Origin: Tyzzerella sp. UBA1042
GTDB lineage: Bacteria; Bacillota; Clostridia; Lachnospirales; Anaerotignaceae
NCBI GenBank assembly: GCA_002316675.1
Contig: DCDZ01000009.1
Location: 1-31,367 of the forward strand
Direction of reading: 5' to 3'
DNA length: 31,367 bases
The notes under the pieces are model-generated. The model saw only the letters and a program-made list of their open reading frames with translations, had not been told where the DNA came from and ran no database searches. Positions 23,625 through 30,287 of this stretch are shown piece after piece (position 1 is the first letter of the stretch; the number at the start of each line of letters is the position of its first letter). A program made the translations under genes and the position numbers.

Positions 23625-24782
23625 TTACGCCTCACTTTCCGCAATTGCCTGTTCCAGATCGGCAAGAAGGTCTTGTATTCCTTCAATCCCGATGGACAAA
23701 CGGATCAATCCGTCGGTTATACCGATTTCTTTGCGTGTTTCCTCAGGAATAGAAGCATGGGTCATGCTGGCAGGATGGCAAACAAGGCTTTCCACGCCGC
23801 CTAAGCTTTCCGCAAGAGCAATTAATTTTAAGGCGGAGAAGAACTTTTTAATATCATGATTCTCTTTCAGCTCAAAGGAAATCATGGCACCGCCGTTTTT
23901 CGCCTGCCTTTGGGTAATAGCATATCCCTGCGCATGGGCAAGGCCGGGATAATACACCTGCTTCACTTGTGCATTCTCCTGTAGGTATTTTGCTACGGCC
24001 ATGGCATTTTCCACATGGCGATCCATACGCACTCCCAGGGTTTTTATGCCCCGAATCAACAGGAAAGAATCAAAGGGTGCCAAAACGCCCCCTGTTGCAT
24101 TTTGAATAAAGCCAAGGCGTTCGGCCAATTCCCCGGAATTCACAACCACAAGGCCGGCAATCAAATCACTATGCCCTCCCAAATATTTTGTTGCGCTGTG
24201 TACCACAATATCGGCGCCAAGGGTAAGGGGTCTTTGCAAATATGGCGTCATAAAGGTATTATCCACAATGGTCAAAATGCCATGTTCCTTGGCAATCTTT
24301 GCAATCCCCGCAAGATCAGATACTGTCAGAAGGGGATTTGCAGGACTTTCCACAAGGATTGCCTTCACGTCTTTTGTTATTTTCTCACTAAGGGAAGTCA
24401 AATCGGCGGTATCCTCAAAGGAATATGTAATGCCAAAATTCCGAAAAATTTTATCTAGGATACGGAACGTACCGCCGTATACATTTTTTGAAATAAGGAT
24501 ACGATCCCCCGATTGAAATAAGCTTAACACCGCGGATATTGCCGCCATACCGGATGCAAAGGCAAAGCCTGCCTCTCCTTTTTCCAGCTCGGCAATCAAC
24601 GTTTCCAGTGCGTGCCTGGTTGGGTTTCCCGATCGGGAATATTCCCAGCCCTTATGCTGCCCCAAGCCCTCCTGCTCAAAGGTAGATGTTTGATAAATGG
24701 GCACATTGACTGCCCCTGTAAATTTATCCCCGTAAACGCCGCCATGAATCAATGCAGATTCTATATTCTCATATTTTGCCAT
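23625..24782 (-). CDS. mccB: Cystathionine gamma-lyase / homocysteine gamma-lyase (MccB-type)
   Basis: This 385-residue PLP enzyme of the trans-sulfuration family follows AAGGAGGTCATTAT. Motifs are YSRSGNPTRHALETLIAELE, FASGMAAISAVLSLF, KNVYGGTFR, VESPANPLL, IVDNTFMTPYLQRPL and the Schiff-base lysine in VVHSATKYLGGHSD. With the adjacent mccA it would convert cystathionine to cysteine, 2-oxobutyrate and ammonia; MccB can also release sulfide from homocysteine. luxS lies 61 nt upstream and would feed it homocysteine. Confidence 0.92.
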   Translation of the reverse strand: MAKYENIESALIHGGVYGDKFTGAVNVPIYQTSTFEQEGLGQHKGWEYSRSGNPTRHALETLIAELEKGEAGFAFASGMAAISAVLSLFQSGDRILISKNVYGGTFRILDKIFRNFGITYSFEDTADLTSLSEKITKDVKAILVESPANPLLTVSDLAGIAKIAKEHGILTIVDNTFMTPYLQRPLTLGADIVVHSATKYLGGHSDLIAGLVVVNSGELAERLGFIQNATGGVLAPFDSFLLIRGIKTLGVRMDRHVENAMAVAKYLQENAQVKQVYYPGLAHAQGYAITQRQAKNGGAMISFELKENHDIKKFFSALKLIALAESLGGVESLVCHPASMTHASIPEETRKEIGITDGLIRLSIGIEGIQDLLADLEQAIAESEA

Positions 24783-24843
24783 ATAATGACCTCCTTAATT
24801 ATGCTTATCGTTTGAACTGCAAATTTTATTTATCTTTGTAATT

Positions 24844-25308
24844 TTAAGAAGCTTTATATTCCATTTTTTCCACAGACCAATTTCCCAACACAGAAAGTAT
24901 TTCCTCAGCGGCTTTCTTTGCCGCGGCAAGATCGTGTTCTTTATAATTCCCGCATTCCTCGGGCTGACTGCCGGGTATTTCCCCTTCAAACAGAAGAATA
25001 AACGCAAAGGCATCCTTCACCAAATTCAGGGCATCTTCCCGGCTGACAGCACTTCTTAGTAGGAGATAAAAGCCCGTACGGCATCCCATGGGCCCAACAT
25101 AAATCACATTATCGGAAAACTTGCTGTTTCTGGAAAATGTGGCAAACAAATGCTCAAAGGTGTGCATTGCCCCATTTGATAAATAGTCCCCTTGATTGGG
25201 CTTTTTCATACGAATATCATAAGTGATGATGTCTCCGTCAATCCTTGAAACATACATACCCTCTTGCAAAATATCGTGATTCACTTCAAAGCTTGCTATC
25301 CTTTTCAT
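24844..25308 (-). CDS. luxS: S-ribosylhomocysteine lyase LuxS
   Basis: LuxS splits S-ribosylhomocysteine into homocysteine and DPD, the AI-2 precursor. The 154-residue protein starts at ATG 25308 (MKRIASFEVNHD) after GGAGGAAGGACT. The zinc site HTFEH (H49, E52, H53) is intact, with a third ligand in the later EECGNYKEHDL. The catalytic cysteine is in GPMGCRTGFY (C76). Length is normal. It sits between a methyltransferase and mccB, so its main job here may be recycling homocysteine for cysteine synthesis rather than signalling. The partner nucleosidase gene (pfs/mtnN) is not in the window. Confidence 0.96.
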   Translation of the reverse strand: MKRIASFEVNHDILQEGMYVSRIDGDIITYDIRMKKPNQGDYLSNGAMHTFEHLFATFSRNSKFSDNVIYVGPMGCRTGFYLLLRSAVSREDALNLVKDAFAFILLFEGEIPGSQPEECGNYKEHDLAAAKKAAEEILSVLGNWSVEKMEYKAS

Positions 25309-25358
25309 AGTCCTTCCTCCAATTTTTTGACCAAAGACATAGCACAAATCCCGTTGTT

Positions 25359-26273
25359 CTAAATCCTTGGACTCTCTTTGCTTGCCAATATGAAATGTAT
25401 ATTTTCAAATGCCTTTTGTCCGTCGGCTCTGTTTTTAAAATAAATTTCTTGTATTTTTCCGGGATTCAAATGCATCTCCACGGAAAAATCGTGTCGGCCA
25501 AGAGCAGCTTCAATATCTGCCAATGCCAAGCCCTGCTTCATCGGCTCTCCAAATTTCTCTGTTGCCTGTGTCAAAAACCGTACCCGCTCCGCAGCCGTTT
25601 CCTGAAAGGTGGTTTCATCGGGATAATCAAACACAACTTTATTCCCTGGAATGGACAAAGCCCCGATTTTTTTCAGTGTTTCCTCAAACACCGGCAATGT
25701 TAAGTAGTAGGTAACGCCAAGAATTGCAAAATAAGTGGGTACCGAAAGATCAAATCCCGCATTTTTCAGCGTTTGCACCATGTCGTCCTTTGAAAAATCA
25801 ATGGGCACATACTGCACATTTTGGGGAATGATCCATTCCAATTTTTGCACACGCTCCAGCTTATACCGCTGGGTATCCGGATGATCCAATTCAAAAATAC
25901 GGATATTGGGGTTGGGATTGCGGAAAGCGAAGGTATCCATACCCGCACCGCAAATCACATATTGACATTTTCCATGGGCTTCGGCAAATTTTTCAAGCTG
26001 GGATTCCGCATAGGCAATACGGGAAAGAGGTATGGGGGATACATGATAATCCACCAAGGGGTAGGTTAGGCTTCCCCGAAATGCCTCTTGCTCCTCCTTT
26101 TGGGAACCCCCAAGGGCTTCCTGCATAATACGTCCTACTTCTTCATATTCTTCCTTTCCCATCATATCGTATGCCAAATAGTCGTCAAAAATTTTCTCTC
26201 TCACATGGTTTGAGTGATACGCCCGCACAAAAGAACACATTTTAGCCGTCATACTTTCTCTCATATCTATCAT
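25359..26273 (-). CDS. SAM-dependent methyltransferase, leucine carboxyl methyltransferase (LCM/PpmA)-like family
   Basis: This 304-residue protein is of the LCM-type class I methyltransferase group, often annotated only as class I SAM-dependent methyltransferase in bacteria. ATG 26273 (MIDMRESMTAKMCSFVRAYHSN) follows GAGGTGATTTTT. The SAM motif is QYVICGAGMDTFAFR, followed by RIFELDHPDTQRYKLE (acidic residue binding the ribose) and YVPIDFSKDDM. A frame extending to 26405 runs across a terminator and is rejected. The substrate is unknown. As first gene of the luxS-mccB-mccA unit it produces S-adenosylhomocysteine, the source of S-ribosylhomocysteine. It is preceded by the Cys-rich leader ORF and attenuator. 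Confidence 0.85.
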   Translation of the reverse strand: MIDMRESMTAKMCSFVRAYHSNHVREKIFDDYLAYDMMGKEEYEEVGRIMQEALGGSQKEEQEAFRGSLTYPLVDYHVSPIPLSRIAYAESQLEKFAEAHGKCQYVICGAGMDTFAFRNPNPNIRIFELDHPDTQRYKLERVQKLEWIIPQNVQYVPIDFSKDDMVQTLKNAGFDLSVPTYFAILGVTYYLTLPVFEETLKKIGALSIPGNKVVFDYPDETTFQETAAERVRFLTQATEKFGEPMKQGLALADIEAALGRHDFSVEMHLNPGKIQEIYFKNRADGQKAFENIHFILASKESPRI

Positions 26274-26301
26274 AAAAATCACCTCGAAATTTGATTGAAC
26301 T

Positions 26302-26358
26302 AAAAACTCCGCCTCGTCCTTCATCCATGCAAATGTTTTTGAAAGACAAGCGGAGTTT
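26302..26358 (-). terminator. Attenuator terminator between Cys-rich leader and methyltransferase operon
   Basis: On the minus strand AAACTCCGC (26350-26358) pairs with GCGGAGTTT (26304-26312), and the stem continues inward (TTGTCTTTC with GAAGGACGA) to about 18 pairs with one bulge and two wobbles. T-residues follow at 26302-26306. It stands between the leader ORF stop and the methyltransferase start. Its 5' arm can also pair with GCGGAG in the leader coding region (26427-26432), the basis of an alternative antiterminator. Confidence 0.85.
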
Positions 26359-26411
26359 CGTTGTGTTTTAGAAGTATTTTTCGGTTTATAAAACCGCAAT
26401 AACATCCTATT

Positions 26412-26540
26412 TTAAGCCACAGCTGCCTCCGCCTTCCTCTTGCAACAGCAGGCGCAGCAACAAAGCCCTCTCACTACAGAAGGAGCGGAGAAATGGCCCA
26501 TTGCTATTTCCTTTTTCAAACCGGTATGATGTATATACAT
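26412..26540 (-). CDS. Cys-rich leader peptide with CCCACCC, before the methyltransferase-luxS-mccBA unit (42 aa)
   Basis: The ORF starts at ATG 26540, directly after GGAGCGGAGGAAA, and ends at TAA 26412. The peptide begins MYIHHTGLKKEIAMGH and carries VVRGLCCCACCCKRKAEA: six cysteines in seven residues, encoded by TGT/TGC at 26442-26462. It starts 27 nt after the cysK copy 2 stop. The mRNA contains five alternating copies of GCGGAG (minus-strand sense; 26545-26550, 26427-26432, 26307-26312) and CTCCGC (26485-26490, 26350-26355), enough to form competing 1:2, 2:3 and 3:4 hairpins. I read it as an attenuation leader that senses charged tRNA-Cys. It could instead be a metal-binding micropeptide or a modified-peptide precursor for the adjacent methyltransferase, but the terminator and the sister ORFs favour the leader role. 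Confidence 0.8.
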   Translation of the reverse strand: MYIHHTGLKKEIAMGHFSAPSVVRGLCCCACCCKRKAEAAVA

Positions 26541-26567
26541 TTTCCTCCGCTCCTTTCAGTCTCTTAT

Positions 26568-27497
26568 TTATTCGGAAAACATAGGTGTTGATAAATACCG
26601 TTCACCGGTATCAGGTAAAATTACAACAATGACCTTCCCTTTATTTTCAGGGCGCTTCGCCACTTCTGCCGCGGCATATGCAGCTGCCCCAGAAGAGATG
26701 CCTACAAGAAGCCCTTCCTTTTGCGCAAGAAGCCTTCCTGTTTCAAAAGCGTCTTCATTTTCCACGGCAATGATTTCGTCATATACTTCCGTGTTCAATA
26801 TTTCGGGGATAAACCCGGCGCCAATCCCCTGAATTTTATGGGGGCCGGCAACCCCTTTGGACAAAACAGGGGAACCGGCAGGCTCAACGGCAATCACCTT
26901 GATTTCCGGATTCCGCCCTTTTAAATATTCCCCGGCACCAGAAATGGTTCCGCCGGTACCCACACCCGCAAGAAGGATATCCACCTTGCCCTCCGTATCC
27001 ACCCAAATTTCAGGGCCTGTGGTTTTATAATGCACAGCGGCATTTGCCTCATTGGTAAACTGGCTTGGAACAAAGCTGTTTGCCTCCGCCTCCGCCAATT
27101 CCTTCGCCTTTTCAATGGCACCCTTCATTCCTTTTGCACCCTCGGTCAGTACCAAATGTGCGCCATAGGCCTTTAGTAAATTGCGCCGCTCAAGGCTCAT
27201 GGTTTCCGGCATGGTCAATATAATTTTATATCCCTTTGCCGCCGCAACCGCCGCAAGGCCGATGCCTGTATTGCCGCTGGTGGGTTCAATAATCACCGTA
27301 TCTTTCTTCAGCAAGCCCTTGGCTTCCGCATCCTCCAGCATTGCCTTTGCAATTCTGTCCTTCACACTTCCCGCAGGATTAAAATACTCCAGTTTCCCAT
27401 AGATTTCTGCCTCTAAATTCTTTTCTTCAGAATACCCTATTAGCTTTAAGAGGGGTGTTTGGCCGATTAAATCCGTAATCTTATCAAAAGCCTTCAT
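26568..27497 (-). CDS. cysK: Cysteine synthase A, O-acetylserine sulfhydrylase (copy 2)
   Basis: This 309-residue fold-type II PLP enzyme is closely similar to copy 1 over its whole length. It has LEYFNPAGSVKDRIAK with the PLP lysine, EPTSGNTGIGLAAVAA, GVGTGGTISGAG, SSGAAAYAAAEVA and the C-terminus LPDTGERYLSTPMF. AAAGGAGAATTGCG precedes the ATG. Its 5' leader carries an 11-residue ORF ending CCC-stop and an 18-residue ORF that overlaps its start codon. The promoter has an AACCTAT-type palindrome at the start site. Copy 2 therefore looks cysteine-regulated at two levels, whereas copy 1 lacks a Cys leader. Confidence 0.95.
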   Translation of the reverse strand: MKAFDKITDLIGQTPLLKLIGYSEEKNLEAEIYGKLEYFNPAGSVKDRIAKAMLEDAEAKGLLKKDTVIIEPTSGNTGIGLAAVAAAKGYKIILTMPETMSLERRNLLKAYGAHLVLTEGAKGMKGAIEKAKELAEAEANSFVPSQFTNEANAAVHYKTTGPEIWVDTEGKVDILLAGVGTGGTISGAGEYLKGRNPEIKVIAVEPAGSPVLSKGVAGPHKIQGIGAGFIPEILNTEVYDEIIAVENEDAFETGRLLAQKEGLLVGISSGAAAYAAAEVAKRPENKGKVIVVILPDTGERYLSTPMFSE

Positions 27498-27550
27498 CGC
27501 AATTCTCCTTTATTCATGAATTGTTTTACTTTGGTAAAGAATTTTATCAT
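27494..27550 (-). CDS. Putative 18-residue upstream ORF coupled to cysK copy 2
   Basis: The ORF ATG 27550 to TGA 27494 encodes MIKFFTKVKQFMNKGELR. AAAGGAGCATCT lies before its ATG. Its stop overlaps the cysK start as ATGA, a translational coupling arrangement. It begins about 20 nt after the stop of the CCC leader peptide. It has no cysteine. It may relay ribosomes from the leader region to cysK, or it may be fortuitous. Confidence 0.45.
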   Translation of the reverse strand: MIKFFTKVKQFMNKGELR

Positions 27551-27570
27551 AGATGCTCCTTTGAATTTCA

Positions 27571-27606
27571 TCAGCAACAACATCGTAACAAATACTGAAA
27601 TTTCAT
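27571..27606 (-). CDS. Cysteine leader peptide MKFQYLLRCCC upstream of cysK copy 2
   Basis: An 11-codon ORF with AGAGGG before the ATG encodes MKFQYLLRCCC followed directly by TGA; the last three sense codons are TGT TGT TGC. It lies about 50 nt after the predicted start site of the cysK copy 2 promoter and just after the palindromic operator. The arms ATTTCAG and CTGA-TGAAAT (about 27567-27603) flank the Cys codons, so a ribosome paused on them would alter folding around the next Shine-Dalgarno sequence. No intrinsic terminator is evident before cysK, so control could be translational or Rho-dependent. The role is inferred from composition and position. Confidence 0.75.
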   Translation of the reverse strand: MKFQYLLRCCC

Positions 27607-27632
27607 ATGTTTCCCTCTTTCACAATTATTTT

Positions 27633-27691
27633 ACCTATTAACCTATCATATTTATAGGTTTTATTTTAGCATAGCCTTCTTTTCCTGTCAA
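27633..27691 (-). promoter_or_regulatory. cysK copy 2 promoter with AACCTAT-N7-ATAGGTT operator
   Basis: On the minus strand TTGACA (27686-27691), 17 nt and TAAAAT (27663-27668). Immediately downstream, covering the expected start site, lies the 21-bp palindrome AACCTAT-N7-ATAGGTT (27640-27660), and a third half-site (27633-27638). The minus-strand TAGGTTAATAGGTA here matches plus-strand TAGGTTTATAGGTA at the cysK copy 1 promoter in 13 of 14 positions. Confidence 0.75.
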
Positions 27692-27862
27692 CGTATTTGT
27701 CGGTTTTGTATCATACATTTCATTGTGAAAAATTGCTTTTTTCTCTGCAAATTCTATACCCAGCTATACATTTCTCATCTGTAGGTTTCTTTAAAACGCG
27801 TCCTTCCCATGCTGGGGAAAGGCGTTCTGCGTATAAAAACACTTATTTCTTCCATAAAATAC
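27692..27862. other. Intergenic stretch between the importer terminator and the cysK copy 2 promoter
   Basis: No gene or clear element is seen. Short open frames on both strands lack ribosome binding sites. Confidence 0.4.
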
Positions 27863-27891
27863 AAAAAGCGAGGGACAATTTTGTCCCTCGC
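27863..27891 (-). terminator. Intrinsic terminator of the cysteine importer operon
   Basis: A perfect 24-nt palindrome (GCGAGGGACAAA with its complement, 27868-27891) is followed on the minus strand by TTTTT. It lies about 18 nt past the stop of the binding-protein gene. The shape is bidirectional. Confidence 0.92.
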
Positions 27892-27908
27892 AAAAATGCA
27901 CTGCTTTA

Positions 27909-28787
27909 TTACTGAACTCCGCCGCCTTCAACAACAAGGCTTTCTTCATAATCAAGCCCGTAGGTATCTGCCAATGTGGCTTCATACGCTGCGTGGAAGA
28001 ATTTTTCTTCGCCCAAAAGCTTGATTTCATCATTTATCCAATTCAAAAGGGTTTCATTTCCCTTTGATACTGCCGGTGCAATGGTATCCTGATCCCCAAG
28101 GGTAGGAATGCCAACGGTATAGCCTTCGTTCTGCAATGCAAAGGCAATTACCTCTGTGTTATCGTTTGCCCATGCCACGCCGTTGCCGTTTTCCATGGCA
28201 TTTTTTGCCGTAGCATAAGAATCATACTTCTGCAACGGGATGTCGGGGTAATTTTCAATCAAATATGGTTCTGCTGTTGTGCCGGAAATTACGATCATTT
28301 CATCGCCCTCGTTCCAGTTATCCAAGCTTTCAATCACATTATCGGCAGGAGAAACCACGCCCAATGCAACATTCATGTAGGGCAATGCAAAATCAACCTC
28401 TTCCGCACGCTCTTTTGTTACCGTAAAGTTTGCAAGAATCACATCTACCTTGCCTGTCTGCAAATATTCAATACGGTTTGCCGCTTCTGTGGAAACATAA
28501 TTGATTTCTACACCCAAATCCTCCCCAAGGCGGTTTGCAAAATATACATCATAGCCTTGGTAGTCTCCGTTTTCATCCACATAGCCAAAGGGGTTTTTAT
28601 CAGAAAAAACACCGATGTTGATGGTACCGCTCTCTTTGATTTCATCTAATGTACGATAAACAACAGATGTGCTGCCCGCAGGCTTTTCTGTGCCTGCCTC
28701 CTCTGTCTCCTGCTTTCCGCAAGCCGCAATGGCCACTGCCATGCTTAAGGATACTGCCAATGCCAAAACTCTTTTTAATTTTTTCAT
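27909..28787 (-). CDS. Amino acid ABC transporter substrate-binding lipoprotein, CjaA-like (cysteine)
   Basis: This 292-residue family 3 binding protein has a signal sequence ending in the lipobox AIAAC (Cys23). The mature part has FGYVDENGDYQGYDVYFANRL, EAANRIEYLQTGKVDVILANFTVT (quoted as overlapping family stretches), ERAEEVDFALPYMNVALGV, IAPAVSKGNETLLNW and EEKFFHAAYEATL. These agree closely with Campylobacter CjaA, whose structure was solved with bound cysteine. That agreement is from memory of the family, not from a search. AAAAGGAGAGAAAAGT precedes the ATG. It is the last gene of permease-permease-ATPase-binding protein, headed by a seven-Cys leader ORF, so cysteine or cystine is the likely substrate. 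Confidence 0.9.
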   Translation of the reverse strand: MKKLKRVLALAVSLSMAVAIAACGKQETEEAGTEKPAGSTSVVYRTLDEIKESGTINIGVFSDKNPFGYVDENGDYQGYDVYFANRLGEDLGVEINYVSTEAANRIEYLQTGKVDVILANFTVTKERAEEVDFALPYMNVALGVVSPADNVIESLDNWNEGDEMIVISGTTAEPYLIENYPDIPLQKYDSYATAKNAMENGNGVAWANDNTEVIAFALQNEGYTVGIPTLGDQDTIAPAVSKGNETLLNWINDEIKLLGEEKFFHAAYEATLADTYGLDYEESLVVEGGGVQ

Positions 28788-28820
28788 ACTTTTCTCTCCT
28801 TTTAAAATAATAATCTATGC

Positions 28821-29606
28821 CTAAATCTCCCCTGATGCTTCCTTTGCTGCTTTTGGAGATTTGACTGCGTGAAATGCAAACATATTCAAAAATTGTTTTA
28901 CCCGTTCCGTCTTTGGTCTTTCAAAAAATTCCTCCGGTGTGGTATCTTCAAGAATTTTCCCCTTCTCCAGAAATAAAATGCGATCGGCCACCGCCCTTGC
29001 AAACTGCATTTCATGGGTCACAATAATCATTGTTCGGCCCTGGGCCGCAAGGCTTAGCATAACATCAAGCACCTCACGCACCATTTCCGGATCCAGCGCC
29101 GCCGTTACTTCATCAAAAAGCAGAATTTCAGGATGCATACTCAGCGCCCTCACAATGGCCACTCTTTGCTTTTGTCCGCCGGAAAGCTGCCTGGGATAGC
29201 TGTTTTCTTTTCCCGAAAGCCCAACCCGATCCAAAAGCGCCATGGCCTCCTGTCTGACCTCTTCCTTTTTCCGTTTCTGCACCTTCAAGGGCGCAAGTAA
29301 AATATTTTCCAATACCGTCAGATGGGGAAATAATTCATAGCTTTGAAAAACCATACCAATCTTTTGCCGCAAAGCCGCCAAGTTTTTTCCCTTAGCATCA
29401 ACCGCTTCTCCCTCTAAACAAATTTCGCCGCCCTGTATCGGCTCTAACGCATTGATGCAGCGCAAAAGGGTACTTTTTCCGCAGCCGCTTGGCCCTACTA
29501 AAACAATAACCTCTCCTTGGCGCACCTCCAACTCAATATCCTCCAAAACCATAGTCTCGCCAAAGCATTTCGTCACATTTTTTATGGTTAATAATGGCTC
29601 TCCCAT
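28821..29606 (-). CDS. Polar amino acid ABC transporter ATPase (GlnQ/TcyN type)
   Basis: This 261-residue ATPase has Walker A LVGPSGCGKSTLLRCI, Q-loop GMVFQSYELFPHLTV, signature YPRQLSGGQKQRVAIVRAL and Walker B ILLFDEVTAALDPEM. THEMQFARAVADRILFL is typical of the polar amino acid subfamily. It follows the second permease by 6 nt and has GGAGGTGATTTCTT before the ATG. It powers uptake through the two adjacent permeases. Confidence 0.95.
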   Translation of the reverse strand: MGEPLLTIKNVTKCFGETMVLEDIELEVRQGEVIVLVGPSGCGKSTLLRCINALEPIQGGEICLEGEAVDAKGKNLAALRQKIGMVFQSYELFPHLTVLENILLAPLKVQKRKKEEVRQEAMALLDRVGLSGKENSYPRQLSGGQKQRVAIVRALSMHPEILLFDEVTAALDPEMVREVLDVMLSLAAQGRTMIIVTHEMQFARAVADRILFLEKGKILEDTTPEEFFERPKTERVKQFLNMFAFHAVKSPKAAKEASGEI

Positions 29607-29612
29607 AAGAAA

Positions 29613-30287
29613 TCACCTCCATTTCCTTTCCAGATGTTTTGAAAGCATACTAATGGGGAAGCACGCAATAAAATACAAAACAAATACGGTCAAATAGATG
29701 CCAAAGGCCGCATTCGGGCTGGCCATACGGTTGGCCTCTATAATTTGCTGGGCAACCTTCAGCACCTCTACCACACCGATCATCAGCACTAAGCTAGTGG
29801 TTTTAATCATTCTTGTAATCAGATTGATTGACAAAGGAACCAACCGCCTTACTGTTTGGGGAATGATGATGTAAAGATAGGTCTGGGCCCTGCTTAGCCC
29901 CAGCGCCTCACTGCTCTCGTATTGGTGTATGGGAATGGAAATCAATGCACCGCGGACCAAATCGCTCATTTCCGCTGTGCCCCAGAGCACAAACACAATT
30001 ACCGCCGCCGTTTCACCGGATAAATCCCATCCGAATGCCTTTGTGCTGCCGAAATAAATCAAAAACAACAGCACCAGCTGAGGCATAATTCTGACAAACT
30101 CCAGATAAACCCTTAAAATCCCTTTTACCACAGGATTTTTACTGGTCATCAATGCACCCAATAAAATGCCTAATGGAAAGCTAATGGCAACGGCTAGCAA
30201 GCTGATTTTTAAGGCAACCCATAAACCGCCCAAAAGTCTGACCATATTTTTCCCTTTGAATAAAACCTCAAGACCCAAATCCGGCAT
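29613..30287 (-). CDS. Amino acid ABC transporter permease (HisM/GlnP family), second subunit
   Basis: This 224-residue membrane protein has five hydrophobic segments: the N-terminal LLGGLWVALKISLLAVAISF region, LVLLFLIYFG, AAVIVFVLWGTAEM, LVLMIGVVEVL and YLTVFVLYFIACF. The cytoplasmic EAA loop reads SSEALGLSRAQTYLYIIIPQ. AAAGGAGG precedes the ATG. It overlaps the end of the first permease gene by 20 nt. The two permeases differ in sequence and form a heterodimer. Confidence 0.93.
   Translation of the reverse strand: MPDLGLEVLFKGKNMVRLLGGLWVALKISLLAVAISFPLGILLGALMTSKNPVVKGILRVYLEFVRIMPQLVLLFLIYFGSTKAFGWDLSGETAAVIVFVLWGTAEMSDLVRGALISIPIHQYESSEALGLSRAQTYLYIIIPQTVRRLVPLSINLITRMIKTTSLVLMIGVVEVLKVAQQIIEANRMASPNAAFGIYLTVFVLYFIACFPISMLSKHLERKWR

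Noticed and set aside
26274..26405. 44-residue N-terminal extension of the methyltransferase frame
   Set aside because: The extension crosses the attenuator hairpin, has no ribosome binding site, and does not resemble the family. The start at 26273 has GAGGTG in the right place.
26412..26540. CCCACCC peptide as a metallothionein or RiPP precursor modified by the adjacent methyltransferase
   Set aside because: Possible, but the alternating complementary segments, the terminator and three sister Cys-rich ORFs before other sulfur operons fit a leader peptide better. No other RiPP enzyme or peptide exporter is nearby.
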